A stretch of 64,000 nt of DNA, from positions 1 through 64,000 of the forward strand of contig NZ_JAIMBY010000015.1 of the NCBI RefSeq assembly GCF_026191915.1, read 5' to 3'. The translations under genes and the position numbers were made by a program. This DNA comes from Acidiphilium sp. PA (lineage in GTDB: Bacteria; Pseudomonadota; Alphaproteobacteria; Acetobacterales; Acetobacteraceae). The number at the start of each line of letters is the position of its first letter. Within the stretch, counting starts at the first letter, position 1. This document shows positions 8,584 through 17,104 of the stretch, in pieces. The notes beneath the pieces are model-generated. The model ran no database searches. It saw nothing but the letters and a program-made list of their open reading frames with translations, and had not been told where the DNA came from.

Positions 8584-9057
8584 ATGGCAAAACAACACTC
8601 TGTCTGGAATCCGGCTGATGCGCGCGCGATCATTGCGGCCGAGCTGCATCGTGAAGGGGCCATGCTGCCCATTCTGCACGCATTGCAGGCCGCATTCGGC
8701 TATATTCCACGCGATGCCGAGCCGCTGGTCGCCGAGGCGCTCAATCTCAGCCGCGCCGAAGTCCATGGCGTGATCAGTTTCTATCACGATTTTCGCCGCG
8801 AGCCCGCGGGGCGCCACGTCCTGAAACTCTGCCGCGCCGAAGCCTGCCAGTCGATGGGGTCGGAGGTCACCGCGCGGCGCCTGCTCGACCTGCTGGGGCT
8901 GGATTGGGGCGAAACCTCGCCGGACGGGCGGATCACCATCGAGCCGGTCTATTGCCTCGGCCTGTGCGCCACCGCGCCCTCGGCTTTGTTCGATGATGAA
9001 CCGATCGGCCGGGCCGACCAGCAGATGCTCGAAACCCTCGTGGCGGAGGCCGCCTGA
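8584..9057 (+). CDS. fdsG: NAD-dependent formate dehydrogenase, gamma subunit (NuoE-like)
   Basis: The small electron-transfer subunit of the soluble, molybdenum-containing NAD-dependent formate dehydrogenase. It is about 157 residues with a thioredoxin-like fold that holds one [2Fe-2S] cluster. The four ligands are visible near residues 83 and 88 (LCRAEACQSMG) and 124 and 128 (YCLGLCA), spaced as in NuoE/HoxE proteins. The helical N-terminus with FGYIPRDAEPLVAEAL near 40 and HGVISFYHDF near 62 is typical. GTG at 8581 is in frame directly before the ATG and either may be used; GGGAG precedes both. The stop overlaps the fdsB start (TGATG). Confidence 0.92.
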   Translation: MAKQHSVWNPADARAIIAAELHREGAMLPILHALQAAFGYIPRDAEPLVAEALNLSRAEVHGVISFYHDFRREPAGRHVLKLCRAEACQSMGSEVTARRLLDLLGLDWGETSPDGRITIEPVYCLGLCATAPSALFDDEPIGRADQQMLETLVAEAA

Positions 9058-10607
9058 TGAAACTCTTCATCCCGCAGGACATGGCCGCCGTCGCGGTCGG
9101 CGCCAACCGCATCGCCGCTGCGGTCGAGGCCGAGGCGCGCGCCCGCAACATGCCGCTGACCATCGTGCGCAACGGCTCGCGCGGGCTGTTCTGGCTTGAA
9201 CCCCTGCTCGAGGTCGAGACCCCGGCCGGGCGCATCGGCTATGGCCCGCTCACCGTGGCGGATGTGAAAGCGCTGTTCGATGCCAATATTTTCGAGGGCG
9301 GCACGCATGCGAAATGCGTCGGCCCGGTCGAGGCGATTCCGTTTCTCGCGCGCCAGACCCGCTTCACCTTCGCCCGCGCGGGCATCGCCGATCCTGCCTC
9401 GCTCGATGATTATCGTGCCCTCGGCGGCTACAAGGGTCTGGAAACCGCACTCTCGATCGGGCCTGCGGCCATCGTTGCCGCGGTCAAGGACAGCGGTCTG
9501 CGTGGCCGTGGCGGCGCGGGTTTTCCGACCGGCATCAAATGGGAGACCGTCGCGCGCACCGGCGCCGACCGCAAATACATCGTCTGCAACGCCGATGAGG
9601 GCGATTCCGGTACCTTCGCCGATCGTCTGATCATGGAAGCCGATCCCTTCATGCTGATCGAGGGCATGACCATCGCCGGCATCGGCGTCGGCGCCACCCA
9701 GGGCTATATCTATCTCCGCTCGGAATACCCGTTCGCCATCGCCATGATGAACCGCGCGATCGCGCTGGCCCGCCGCGCCGGCCTGCTGGGTGCGGCGATC
9801 AACGGCAGCGCCCATGCGTTCGACATCGACGTGCGCGTCGGCGCCGGCGCCTATGTCTGCGGCGAGGAAACCTCCCTGCTGGAAAGCCTGGAAGGCAAGC
9901 GCGGTCAGGTGCGTGCCAAGCCGCCGCTGCCTGCCATCAAGGGCCTGTTCGGCCGCCCGACCATCATCAACAACACGATAACCCTGGCCAGCGTGCCGTT
10001 CATTCTTGCCGAAGGGGCGCAGCGCTATGCCGAGCTCGGCTATGGCCGCTCGCGCGGGACCATGCCGGTGCAGATTGCCGGAAACGTGAGGCATGGTGGC
10101 CTGTTCGAATGTGCCTTCGGTGTCACCCTCGGCGAGCTGGTCGATGATATCGCCGGCGGCACCGCCTCCGGCCGCCCGGTCCGCGCCGTGCAGGCGGGTG
10201 GGCCGCTGGGGGCGTATTTCCCGCCCTCGCTGTTCGACACGCCCTACGATTACGAAGCCTTCGCCAAGCGTGACGGGTTGATCGGCCACGGCGGCCTCGT
10301 TCTGTTCGACGACACCGCCGACATGGCCAGGATGGCCCGTTTCGCCATGGAGTTCTGCGCCCATGAATCCTGCGGCAAATGCACGCCGTGCCGGATCGGC
10401 GCGGTGCGCGGCGTGGAGACGTTCGACAAGATCGCAGCCGGTATCGAACCGGAGAAGAACCTCGCGCTGGTGCGGGACCTGTGCGAGACCATGAAGCTTG
10501 GCTCGCTCTGCGCCCTCGGCGGCTTCACGCCCTACCCGGTGCTCAGCGCGCTCAATCATTTTCCCCAGGATTTCACGGCTTCACCGCTGCCGCTGGCCGC
10601 TGAATAA
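9057..10607 (+). CDS. fdsB: NAD-dependent formate dehydrogenase, beta subunit (NuoF-like, FMN/NAD site)
   Basis: The 516-residue diaphorase subunit that carries electrons from formate oxidation to NAD. Residues 1-100 form a degenerate NuoE/thioredoxin-like domain without cluster cysteines. The NuoF core follows, with the NAD loop GRGGAGFPTGIKW at 150-162, the FMN-binding segment GAGAYVCGEETSLLESLEG near 263, and a C-terminal [4Fe-4S] motif ESCGKCTPCRIG near 440 with a further Cys in GSLCALGG near 483. The order NuoE-like, NuoF-like, NuoG/FdhF-like is the diagnostic fds operon. The start overlaps fdsG by one base. Confidence 0.95.
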   Translation: MKLFIPQDMAAVAVGANRIAAAVEAEARARNMPLTIVRNGSRGLFWLEPLLEVETPAGRIGYGPLTVADVKALFDANIFEGGTHAKCVGPVEAIPFLARQTRFTFARAGIADPASLDDYRALGGYKGLETALSIGPAAIVAAVKDSGLRGRGGAGFPTGIKWETVARTGADRKYIVCNADEGDSGTFADRLIMEADPFMLIEGMTIAGIGVGATQGYIYLRSEYPFAIAMMNRAIALARRAGLLGAAINGSAHAFDIDVRVGAGAYVCGEETSLLESLEGKRGQVRAKPPLPAIKGLFGRPTIINNTITLASVPFILAEGAQRYAELGYGRSRGTMPVQIAGNVRHGGLFECAFGVTLGELVDDIAGGTASGRPVRAVQAGGPLGAYFPPSLFDTPYDYEAFAKRDGLIGHGGLVLFDDTADMARMARFAMEFCAHESCGKCTPCRIGAVRGVETFDKIAAGIEPEKNLALVRDLCETMKLGSLCALGGFTPYPVLSALNHFPQDFTASPLPLAAE

Positions 10608-10619
10608 AGGAACACACCC

Positions 10620-13460
10620 ATGGGTCTCGTTCACGAAATCGACTACGGCACCAAGGCTTCGCAATCCGAAAAACTGGTCGCCCTCACCATCGATGGCGTT
10701 GCCGTCAGCGTGCCCGAAGGCACATCGGTGATGCGCGCCGCGATGGAGATCGGCACCAAAATCCCCAAACTCTGCGCGACCGACATGCTGGACAGTTTCG
10801 GCTCCTGCCGCCTCTGCCTGGTGGAAATCGAAGGCCGCGCCGGCACGCCGGCCTCGTGCACCACCCCGGTCGCCGAGGGCATGGTGGTCCACACGCAGAA
10901 CGAGCGCCTCGGCAAGATCCGCCGCGGTGTGATGGAACTCTATATCTCGGATCACCCGCTCGACTGCCTGACCTGCTCGGCCAACGGCGATTGCGAATTG
11001 CAGGACATGGCCGGCGCGGTCGGGCTGCGCGATGTCCGCTACGGCTATGCCGGCGACAATCATCTCGCTTCGGCCAAGGACATCTCGAACCCGTATTTCC
11101 AGTTCGACCCGGCGAAATGCATCGTCTGCTCGCGCTGTGTGCGGGCGTGCGAGGAAGTCCAAGGCACCTTCGCGCTCACCATCGCCGGCCGCGGCTTTGA
11201 CTCCAAGGTCTCGCCCGGCATGGAGGAAAGCTTCTTCGAGTCCGAATGCGTCTCCTGCGGCGCCTGCGTGCAGGCCTGCCCGACCGCGACGCTGATGGAA
11301 AAATCCGTCGTCGAGATCGGCCAGCCCGAACATTCCAAGGTCACCACCTGCGCCTATTGCGGCGTCGGCTGCTCGTTCAAGGTCGAGATGCGCGGCGAGC
11401 AGGTTGTCCGCATGGTCCCCTTCAAGGACGGCAAGGCCAACCACGGCCATTCCTGCGTCAAGGGCCGCTTCGCCTGGGGCTATGCCTCGCACCGCGACCG
11501 CATCACCAAGCCGATGATCCGCGCGCATATCAACGATCCATGGCGCGAAGTCTCGTGGGATGAAGCGATTGCCCACACGGCGTCGGAATTCAAGCGCATC
11601 CAGGCGCAGTATGGCAAAAACGCGGTCGGGGCCATTACCTCCTCGCGCTGCACCAATGAGGAAACCTACCTCGTCCAGAAACTGGTGCGCGCCGTCTTCG
11701 GCAACAACAACACCGATACCTGCGCCCGCGTCTGCCACTCGCCGACCGGTTACGGCCTCAGCCAGACGCTGGGCACGTCTGCGGGCACCCAGGATTTCGA
11801 CAGTGTCGAACACGCCGACGTCATGCTGCTGATCGGAGCCAACCCGACCGATGGCCACCCGGTGTTCGCCTCGCGCATGAAAAAACGCCTCCGCGAAGGC
11901 GCCAAACTCATCGTGATCGACCCGCGCCGGATCGATCTGGTGCGTACCCCGCATGTCGAGGCGGCGATCCATCTGCAGATCCGACCCGGCACCAATGTCG
12001 CGATCCTGACCGCGCTCGCCCATGTCATCGTCACTGAAAATCTGGTCGATGCCGATTACGTCCGCGAGCGCTGCGAGACCGATGCCTTCGCCCATTGGGC
12101 CGAATTCGTCGCCCGGGACGCCAACAGCCCCGAAGCGACCGCCGCCATCACCGGCGCCGATCCGATCGCGGTGCGCGAAGCCGCCCGGCTCTACGCCACC
12201 GGCGGCAAGGCCGCGATCTATTACGGTCTTGGCATCACCGAACACAGCCAGGGCACCACCGCCGTGATGGCGCTGGCCAACCTTGCGATGGCGACCGGCA
12301 ATATCGGCCATGTCGGCGCCGGGGTGAACCCGTTGCGTGGCCAGAACAACGTGCAGGGCAGTTGCGACATGGGCAGCTTCCCGCACGAACTGCCGGGCTA
12401 TCGCCATGTATCGATGCCGGATGTGCGTGCCCTGTTCGATCAGGCCTGGGGTGTCACGATCGAGCCCGAGCCGGGCCTGCGCATTCCCAACATGCTCGAT
12501 GCCGCGATCGATGGCACATTCAAGGGTCTTTATATTCAGGGCGAGGACATCGCCCAATCCGACCCGGACATCCGCCACATCACCGCCGGTCTCTCGGCGA
12601 TGGAATGCGTCGTCGTGCAGGATCTGTTCCTCAACGAGACCGCGCAATTCGCCCATGTCTTCCTGCCCGGCTCGACGTTTCTTGAAAAAAACGGCACGTT
12701 CACCAATGCCGAGCGCCGCATCCAGCGCGTCCGCAAGGTGATGACGCCGAAAAACGGGTTCGAGGACTGGCAGATCACCCAGCGTCTCGCCCAGGCGCTC
12801 GGTTATGACATGAACTACAGCCATCCGGCTGAAATCATGGACGAAATCGCGCGCCTGACGCCGAGCTTCGCCAATGTGTCGTTCGATCTGCTGGAGCGCG
12901 TCGGTTCGGTGCAATGGCCGTGCAACGAGGCCGCGCCGGAAGGCACGCCGACCATGCATATCGATCATTTCGTGCGTGGCCGGGGGCGGTTCTTCGTCAC
13001 CGAATATGTCCCGACCGACGAGAAAATCGGGCCGCGCTTTCCGCTCCTGCTCACCACGGGGCGCATTCTCAGCCAGTACAACGTCGGCGCGCAGACGCGC
13101 CGGACCGAAAACACCGCCTGGCACCAGGAAGATCTGCTCGAAATCCATCCGCATGACGCGGAGCAGCGTGGCGTGACGGATGGTTCGTGGGTCAAGCTCG
13201 CCAGCCGCGCCGGCGAGACCAGTCTGCGCGCCAAAATCACCGAACGCGTCGCCCCCGGCGTGGTCTACACCACGTTCCATCACCCGATGACCATGGCCAA
13301 TGTGGTCACCACCGATTATTCCGATTGGGCGACCAATTGCCCGGAATACAAGGTCACGGCGGTGCAGATCTCGCCATCCAACGGCCCGACCGACGCGCAG
13401 CGCGACTATGCAGAACTCGGCCGGCGTACCCGCCAGATCGAGGCCGTCGCCGCCGAATGA
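10620..13460 (+). CDS. fdsA: NAD-dependent formate dehydrogenase, alpha (catalytic, Mo) subunit
   Basis: The 946-residue catalytic subunit that oxidises formate to CO2 at a molybdenum bis-MGD centre. The N-terminus is NuoG-like: [2Fe-2S] Cys52, Cys63, Cys66, Cys80, then a His/Cys-ligated [4Fe-4S] site (DHPLDCLTCSANGDC near 105). Two ferredoxin-type [4Fe-4S] sites follow (CIVCSRCVRACEEV near 165, CVSCGACVQACP near 210), then the FdhF-type cluster CAYCGVGC near 245. The molybdenum ligand is Cys372, in RVCHSPTGYGL (TGC codon, so no selenocysteine), followed by His373. A molybdopterin dinucleotide-binding domain ends the protein. AAAGGA lies before the start, 12 bp after fdsB. Confidence 0.95.
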   Translation: MGLVHEIDYGTKASQSEKLVALTIDGVAVSVPEGTSVMRAAMEIGTKIPKLCATDMLDSFGSCRLCLVEIEGRAGTPASCTTPVAEGMVVHTQNERLGKIRRGVMELYISDHPLDCLTCSANGDCELQDMAGAVGLRDVRYGYAGDNHLASAKDISNPYFQFDPAKCIVCSRCVRACEEVQGTFALTIAGRGFDSKVSPGMEESFFESECVSCGACVQACPTATLMEKSVVEIGQPEHSKVTTCAYCGVGCSFKVEMRGEQVVRMVPFKDGKANHGHSCVKGRFAWGYASHRDRITKPMIRAHINDPWREVSWDEAIAHTASEFKRIQAQYGKNAVGAITSSRCTNEETYLVQKLVRAVFGNNNTDTCARVCHSPTGYGLSQTLGTSAGTQDFDSVEHADVMLLIGANPTDGHPVFASRMKKRLREGAKLIVIDPRRIDLVRTPHVEAAIHLQIRPGTNVAILTALAHVIVTENLVDADYVRERCETDAFAHWAEFVARDANSPEATAAITGADPIAVREAARLYATGGKAAIYYGLGITEHSQGTTAVMALANLAMATGNIGHVGAGVNPLRGQNNVQGSCDMGSFPHELPGYRHVSMPDVRALFDQAWGVTIEPEPGLRIPNMLDAAIDGTFKGLYIQGEDIAQSDPDIRHITAGLSAMECVVVQDLFLNETAQFAHVFLPGSTFLEKNGTFTNAERRIQRVRKVMTPKNGFEDWQITQRLAQALGYDMNYSHPAEIMDEIARLTPSFANVSFDLLERVGSVQWPCNEAAPEGTPTMHIDHFVRGRGRFFVTEYVPTDEKIGPRFPLLLTTGRILSQYNVGAQTRRTENTAWHQEDLLEIHPHDAEQRGVTDGSWVKLASRAGETSLRAKITERVAPGVVYTTFHHPMTMANVVTTDYSDWATNCPEYKVTAVQISPSNGPTDAQRDYAELGRRTRQIEAVAAE

Positions 13461-14284
13461 GTGCTGCGCCGGAACCGGTGGTTGACGCGGCGGCCACCGC
13501 GTTCCGCAACGGCACCGTTGCCGCGCAGACGCGCGCGGTGCCGGAGGAAACGGCGGTCGCCCTCAGCTACGGCCGCGTCGGCTACGCGGTGATGATGACC
13601 ACGCCTTGCGATTTGGTCGATTTCGCGATCGGCTTCAGCCTGTCCGAAGCCATCGTCGATCGCGCGGCGGACATCATCGCCTGCGATATCGTCACGGTCG
13701 AGCAAGGCATCGAATGCCGCATGGAGGTGGCGCACGACGTCGCCGCCCGCCTCGCCCAGCGCCGCCGCCACCTGGCCGGCGCGCTCGGCTGCGGCCTGTG
13801 CGGGCTCGAAAGCCTGGCGGAAGCCAATCGCGCCATTCCGCGCGTGACCGCCGGCCGTCCGGTCACCGCCGATGCCATCATGCGCGCCATGCGCAGCCTG
13901 CCGCTGCACCAGACCCTCAACCGGCGGACCCACGGCGTCCACGCCGCCGCTTTTCTCGATCCGGCCGATGGGGCGCTGCTGGTTCGTGAAGACGTCGGCC
14001 GGCATAACGCGCTCGACAAGCTGATCGGCGCGCTCGCCCGGGAGAACCGCAACCCCGCCGCCGGACTTCTGCTGATGACCAGCCGGATCTCGATCGAGCT
14101 GATCCAGAAGGCTGCAATCGCCGCCATTCCGGTCATCGTCGCCGTCTCGGTGCCCACGGCGCATGCCATTCGCGCGGCGGATGCCGCCGGCATCACCCTT
14201 GCCGCCGTCGCACGCGACGATGGCTTTGAGATTTTCACGCACGCATCCCGCATCGAGTTTGGAGCCCACGCGCATGTCGCATGA
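13457..14284 (+). CDS. fdhD: Formate dehydrogenase accessory sulfurtransferase FdhD (FdsC)
   Basis: FdhD passes sulfur from a cysteine desulfurase to the molybdenum cofactor of formate dehydrogenase, which is required for activity. The 275-residue protein has the CxxC pair at Cys112 and Cys115 (ALGCGLCGLESL), a nucleotide-like binding loop REDVGRHNALDKLIGAL near 180, and the conserved TSRISIELIQKAA segment near 215. In fds operons this gene is also called fdsC. It overlaps the fdsA stop by 4 bp (ATGA) and overlaps fdsD by 11 bp, so the five genes are translated as a tight unit. Confidence 0.94.
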   Translation: MSAAPEPVVDAAATAFRNGTVAAQTRAVPEETAVALSYGRVGYAVMMTTPCDLVDFAIGFSLSEAIVDRAADIIACDIVTVEQGIECRMEVAHDVAARLAQRRRHLAGALGCGLCGLESLAEANRAIPRVTAGRPVTADAIMRAMRSLPLHQTLNRRTHGVHAAAFLDPADGALLVREDVGRHNALDKLIGALARENRNPAAGLLLMTSRISIELIQKAAIAAIPVIVAVSVPTAHAIRAADAAGITLAAVARDDGFEIFTHASRIEFGAHAHVA

Positions 14285-14519
14285 CCATGAAGCCCAGGAC
14301 CGGAAACTGGTCTATATGGCCAATCAGATCGCTACCTTCTTCAACGCCCAGCCCGATGATCAGGCGATCGGCGAAATTGCCAACCACATCATCAAATTCT
14401 GGGACCCGCGGATGCGCGCGAAAATCACCGCCTATGTCGGCCACGGCGGTGGGGGTCTGCTGCCTCGCGCGCACGCGGCGGTCGAGCGTTTGTCGCATCC
14501 GCAGCAACAATCCGCCTGA
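14274..14519 (+). CDS. fdsD: Formate dehydrogenase delta subunit
   Basis: An 81-residue protein typical of the last gene of fds operons. The core reads LVYMANQIATFFNAQP, then a short linker and HIIKFWDPRMRAKITAYV, which is the conserved heart of the family. The C-terminus is a short Ala/Arg/His helix. The subunit is needed for stable or active Mo-formate dehydrogenase in relatives, but its exact role is unclear; a part in cofactor insertion has been suggested. It starts inside the end of fdhD (ATG at 14274). A high-AT stretch follows before the formate channel gene. Confidence 0.92.
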   Translation: MSHDHEAQDRKLVYMANQIATFFNAQPDDQAIGEIANHIIKFWDPRMRAKITAYVGHGGGGLLPRAHAAVERLSHPQQQSA

Positions 14520-14573
14520 ATAAAACGATTTACCGGCCCGTTAAATAAAAATTTAGCGTTTCCTTTAGTTTTA

Positions 14574-14602
14574 TTGACGAAACATGGCCGCGTGACTACA
14601 CA
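14574..14602 (+). promoter_or_regulatory. Possible sigma-70-type promoter of the formate channel gene
   Basis: TTGACG at 14574-14579 and TACACA at 14597-14602 are separated by 17 bp. The -35 is good and the -10 weak. They lie 28 bp before an AAGGAG ribosome site (about 14617-14622) and ATG 14630, in an A/T-rich stretch. This would let the channel gene be transcribed apart from fdsD. Confidence 0.35.
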
Positions 14603-14629
14603 AAATTCACATTCACTAAGGAGCGTCAC

Positions 14630-15454
14630 ATGGATTGGCTGAACCCACCGGCCCTCGCGGCCGCAATGATCGATGCAGGCACGCGCAAGGCGAACCTGCC
14701 CACCAAAACCATTCTGGTCACGGGTATCCTGTCCGGCATGTTGCTGGGCTTCACCACCACCCTGTTCGTCTCGGCGCTGGTCGCCACCGGCAACATCGTG
14801 GTCTCGGCCCTGTTCTTCCCGGTCGGTTTCATCCTGATCATCCTGCTTGGCCTTGAACTCTTCACCGGCAACGTCGCCATGATCCCCTACGCCGCGTTCG
14901 CGGGCAAAGTCCCGGCTGGCAAGGTCGTCTCGTCGCTCGTTACCGTCTATGTGGCCAATCTGATCGGCAGCCTGATCTATGCCCTCATCTTTGCCGCGAT
15001 CGACACCAAATTGTTCACCGAGGCGCCCGACCCGATCGGTGCGAAGCTCATCGCCCTGACCGGGTTGAAAACCCTGGCCTATGCCAAGGCCGGCGGTGCG
15101 GGCTGGGCTACCGCGTTCCTCAAGGGCATCCTGTGCAACTGGATGGTCAGCCTCGGCTCGGTGATGGGTCTGGTCAGCCGCTCGACCATCGGCAAGATCG
15201 TCGCGATGTTCCTGCCGATCATGGCCTTCGTCGCCCAGGGCTTCGAGCACTGCGTGGTCAATATGTTCGTGATTCCCTGCGGCATCATGCTCGGCGCCAA
15301 GGTGACCGTCGCACAATGGTGGATGTGGAACGAAATTCCGGTCACGCTCGGCAACATGGTCGGTGCCATCGTCATCACCGCTCTCGGCCTTTACCTCGCG
15401 TTCGGCGCCTCCGCCAAGGCCGAACCCGCCTCGGTCGTCATGGCGGCCGAATAA
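14630..15454 (+). CDS. focA: Formate/nitrite transporter (FocA/NirC family)
   Basis: A 274-residue inner-membrane channel with six predicted helices, expected to be a pentamer that moves formate (or nitrite/hydrosulfide) across the membrane. The family signatures LGLELFTGNVAMIPYAA near 82 and GWATAFLKGILCNWMVSLG near 162 are present, and the pore histidine is in GFEHCVVNMFVIP near 205. Position directly after the formate dehydrogenase operon strongly favours formate as substrate, either imported as fuel or exported to avoid acid stress. A clear AAGGAG site precedes the ATG. The C-terminus carries a short Ala/Glu tail. Confidence 0.92.
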   Translation: MDWLNPPALAAAMIDAGTRKANLPTKTILVTGILSGMLLGFTTTLFVSALVATGNIVVSALFFPVGFILIILLGLELFTGNVAMIPYAAFAGKVPAGKVVSSLVTVYVANLIGSLIYALIFAAIDTKLFTEAPDPIGAKLIALTGLKTLAYAKAGGAGWATAFLKGILCNWMVSLGSVMGLVSRSTIGKIVAMFLPIMAFVAQGFEHCVVNMFVIPCGIMLGAKVTVAQWWMWNEIPVTLGNMVGAIVITALGLYLAFGASAKAEPASVVMAAE

Positions 15455-15458
15455 GCCT

Positions 15459-15794
15459 TCATAGCAGCTTCGCTTCGAACGGCGGCAGATAATCAGGCGC
15501 TTCGAACTCGATCACCCACAGATCGGGGTCGAAGCGCATCTGTTTTGCCACATACTCGTCGGCCCGTGCCTCATCGACCGGATCAGGCCCGGTCGCGCGC
15601 AGCCACGCCGCCCGGCCCGCGGCATCGCGGGTCTGGCTCAGCGCCACAATCCCCATCCGGCCGCGCAGCAACACCACGACGCCGCCGGCATCGGCATCGC
15701 CGCGCCTGATCACCATGCCCGGCCGTCCATCCGACGCGCCGAGCCGCAGCGCCATCTGCACCCAGAGGGCGGCTTTGATTCTGGGCTCAGACAT
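15459..15794 (-). CDS. DUF1491 family protein
   Basis: A 111-residue cytoplasmic protein that matches the alphaproteobacterial DUF1491 family from memory: an N-terminal RIKAALWVQMALRL, GMVIRRGDADAGGVVVLL near 26, a polar middle ending AAWLRATGPDPVDEARADEY near 64, and QMRFDPDLWVIEFE near 86. These proteins are widespread but have no established function. It is convergent with the formate channel gene, with only 4 bp between stops. It is divergent from the ABC importer at 16.1 kb, with repeat R2 between. The invariant RRGD and RFDPDLWV segments are intact. Confidence 0.85.
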   Translation of the reverse strand: MSEPRIKAALWVQMALRLGASDGRPGMVIRRGDADAGGVVVLLRGRMGIVALSQTRDAAGRAAWLRATGPDPVDEARADEYVAKQMRFDPDLWVIEFEAPDYLPPFEAKLL

Positions 15795-15836
15795 TCGCTG
15801 TAGCCTCGCGAGAAGACAGGCAAATTAATGACAGCA

Positions 15837-15955
15837 CTTCTTTTTTGAAAAAAAGAAGCAAAAAACTTTCTGACTCTGGGGCACGGGCGGTTTTGCCGGC
15901 ACGGGCATAAATTAATGAAGTTTTTTTTGCTTCTTTTTTGTTCACAAAAAAGAAG
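15837..15955. repeat. Paired T/A-rich dyad repeat (copy R2)
   Basis: Left arm: a 10-bp stem CTTCTTTTTT / complement at 15837-15858, followed by GCAAAAAACTTT. Right arm: the same unit in reverse orientation at about 15917-15955, with stem 15930-15955 and loop GTTCAC. The arms are mutual inverted repeats around a GC-rich spacer with two direct copies of GCACGGGC. Here the element lies between divergent genes (DUF1491 and the ABC importer), so it is not simply a 3'-end terminator. Confidence 0.75.
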
Positions 15956-16078
15956 ACCTGCCTCCTCGCTGTACTGCGACTCCACCGTCTCACCACAACA
16001 CCTTGACCTCTCGACGATCGGCCCGAACTCTGTCCATACTGCAATGAATCGACATCAATCGAAAACGGGGACAACTTC

Positions 16079-17089
16079 ATGCGCTGCATTCGCTCCTTGG
16101 CCTGTTGCCTCGCTGTGGCGGCGGGTCTGATCGTGCCGGCCCACCGTGCCAGCGCCGCCCCCGCACTCCAGAAAATCACCTTCGGGCTCGATTGGGTGGC
16201 CGAAGCCGAATACGGCGGGTTCTATCAAGCCGTCGCCACCGGCATCTACAGGAAATATGGGCTCGACGTCACCATCCGCCAGGGCGGGCCGGAGGTGAAC
16301 AACGCCCAGCTGCTCCTGGCCGGCAAGCTCGATTTCGACATCACCTCGAACGGTTTTCTCGCCTTCAATTTCGTTCAGCAGAAAATCCCCTTCGTGGCGG
16401 TCGCCGCCATGTTCCAGAGAGACCCGGATATTCTGCTGGCCCATCGCAGCACCGGGGAAACCAGCTTCGCCGCCCTCAAGGGCAAACCCATCGCCATTTC
16501 ATCGGACACCCGCGCGAGCTGGTGGCTCTACCTTGCCCATAAATACGGCTACAGCGACAGCCAGATCCGCCCCTATGATTTCAACCTCGCCCCGTTCTTT
16601 ACCAACAAGAACCTCGCGGTGCAGGGCTATCTGACGTCCGAGCCGTTTCTGGTCAAACAGAAAACCGGCCATTACCCCGTCGTGCTGCGGCTCGATAAAG
16701 CCGGGTTCGATGGCTATGCCGAGCTGATCGCGACCTCGAAAAAACTGATCGCCACCGACCCCTCGGTGGTGCAGCGCTTCGTTGCCGCCTCCGCCGCCGG
16801 CTGGAAATCCTACCTCGATGGCAATCCGGCCCCTGCCTTTGCGCTGATCCGCAAAGCCAATCCCGACATGACGATGCCGCTCCTGAAATTCGGCTACGAG
16901 GCGCTGAAACAGCACGGCATCGTCGAGTCCGGCACCGCCAGAACCATGGGCATCGGCGCGATGACCGACGCACGCTGGAAAGGCTTTTATACCCAGATGA
17001 GCGCAGCCGGCCTCTATCCCAGGCATTTTGACTATCGCGCCGCGTTCACGCTGCAATTCGTCGACCATAAAACCCCGGTCAAACCTTGA
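16079..17089 (+). CDS. ABC transporter substrate-binding protein, NMT1/THI5-like
   Basis: A 336-residue periplasmic binding protein with a Sec signal peptide (residues 1-26: MRCIR, a hydrophobic core, then AHRASAAP). The mature N-terminus ITFGLDWVAEAEYGGFYQAV and the downstream GKLDFDITSNGFLAF near 82 are of the NMT1/THI5 (SsuA/TauA/ThiY) fold, which binds small sulfonates, nitrate, pyrimidines or other aromatic precursors. Nothing in the sequence fixes the ligand. It starts an operon with an ATPase (15 bp downstream) and a permease. I see no TPP riboswitch upstream, which weakens a thiamine-precursor assignment. Confidence 0.85.
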   Translation: MRCIRSLACCLAVAAGLIVPAHRASAAPALQKITFGLDWVAEAEYGGFYQAVATGIYRKYGLDVTIRQGGPEVNNAQLLLAGKLDFDITSNGFLAFNFVQQKIPFVAVAAMFQRDPDILLAHRSTGETSFAALKGKPIAISSDTRASWWLYLAHKYGYSDSQIRPYDFNLAPFFTNKNLAVQGYLTSEPFLVKQKTGHYPVVLRLDKAGFDGYAELIATSKKLIATDPSVVQRFVAASAAGWKSYLDGNPAPAFALIRKANPDMTMPLLKFGYEALKQHGIVESGTARTMGIGAMTDARWKGFYTQMSAAGLYPRHFDYRAAFTLQFVDHKTPVKP

Positions 17090-17104
17090 GGCGCCCCGCC
17101 TGAC

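Noticed and set aside
11700-11760. Selenocysteine at the formate dehydrogenase active site
   Set aside because: The codon at the molybdenum-ligand position is TGC (Cys372), not TGA, and no SECIS-like hairpin is needed.
10581-13283. A 900-codon open frame antisense to fdsA, and a 1,008-codon frame antisense to 53.9-57.0 kb
   Set aside because: Both are by-products of GC-rich codon bias in the real genes on the opposite strand. Their amino-acid make-up (Gly/Asp/His/Arg-rich, no motifs) is typical of shadows.
15961-16078. TPP riboswitch upstream of the NMT1/THI5-like binding protein
   Set aside because: The conserved CTGAGA and ACCTGA-type segments are not present in the leader.
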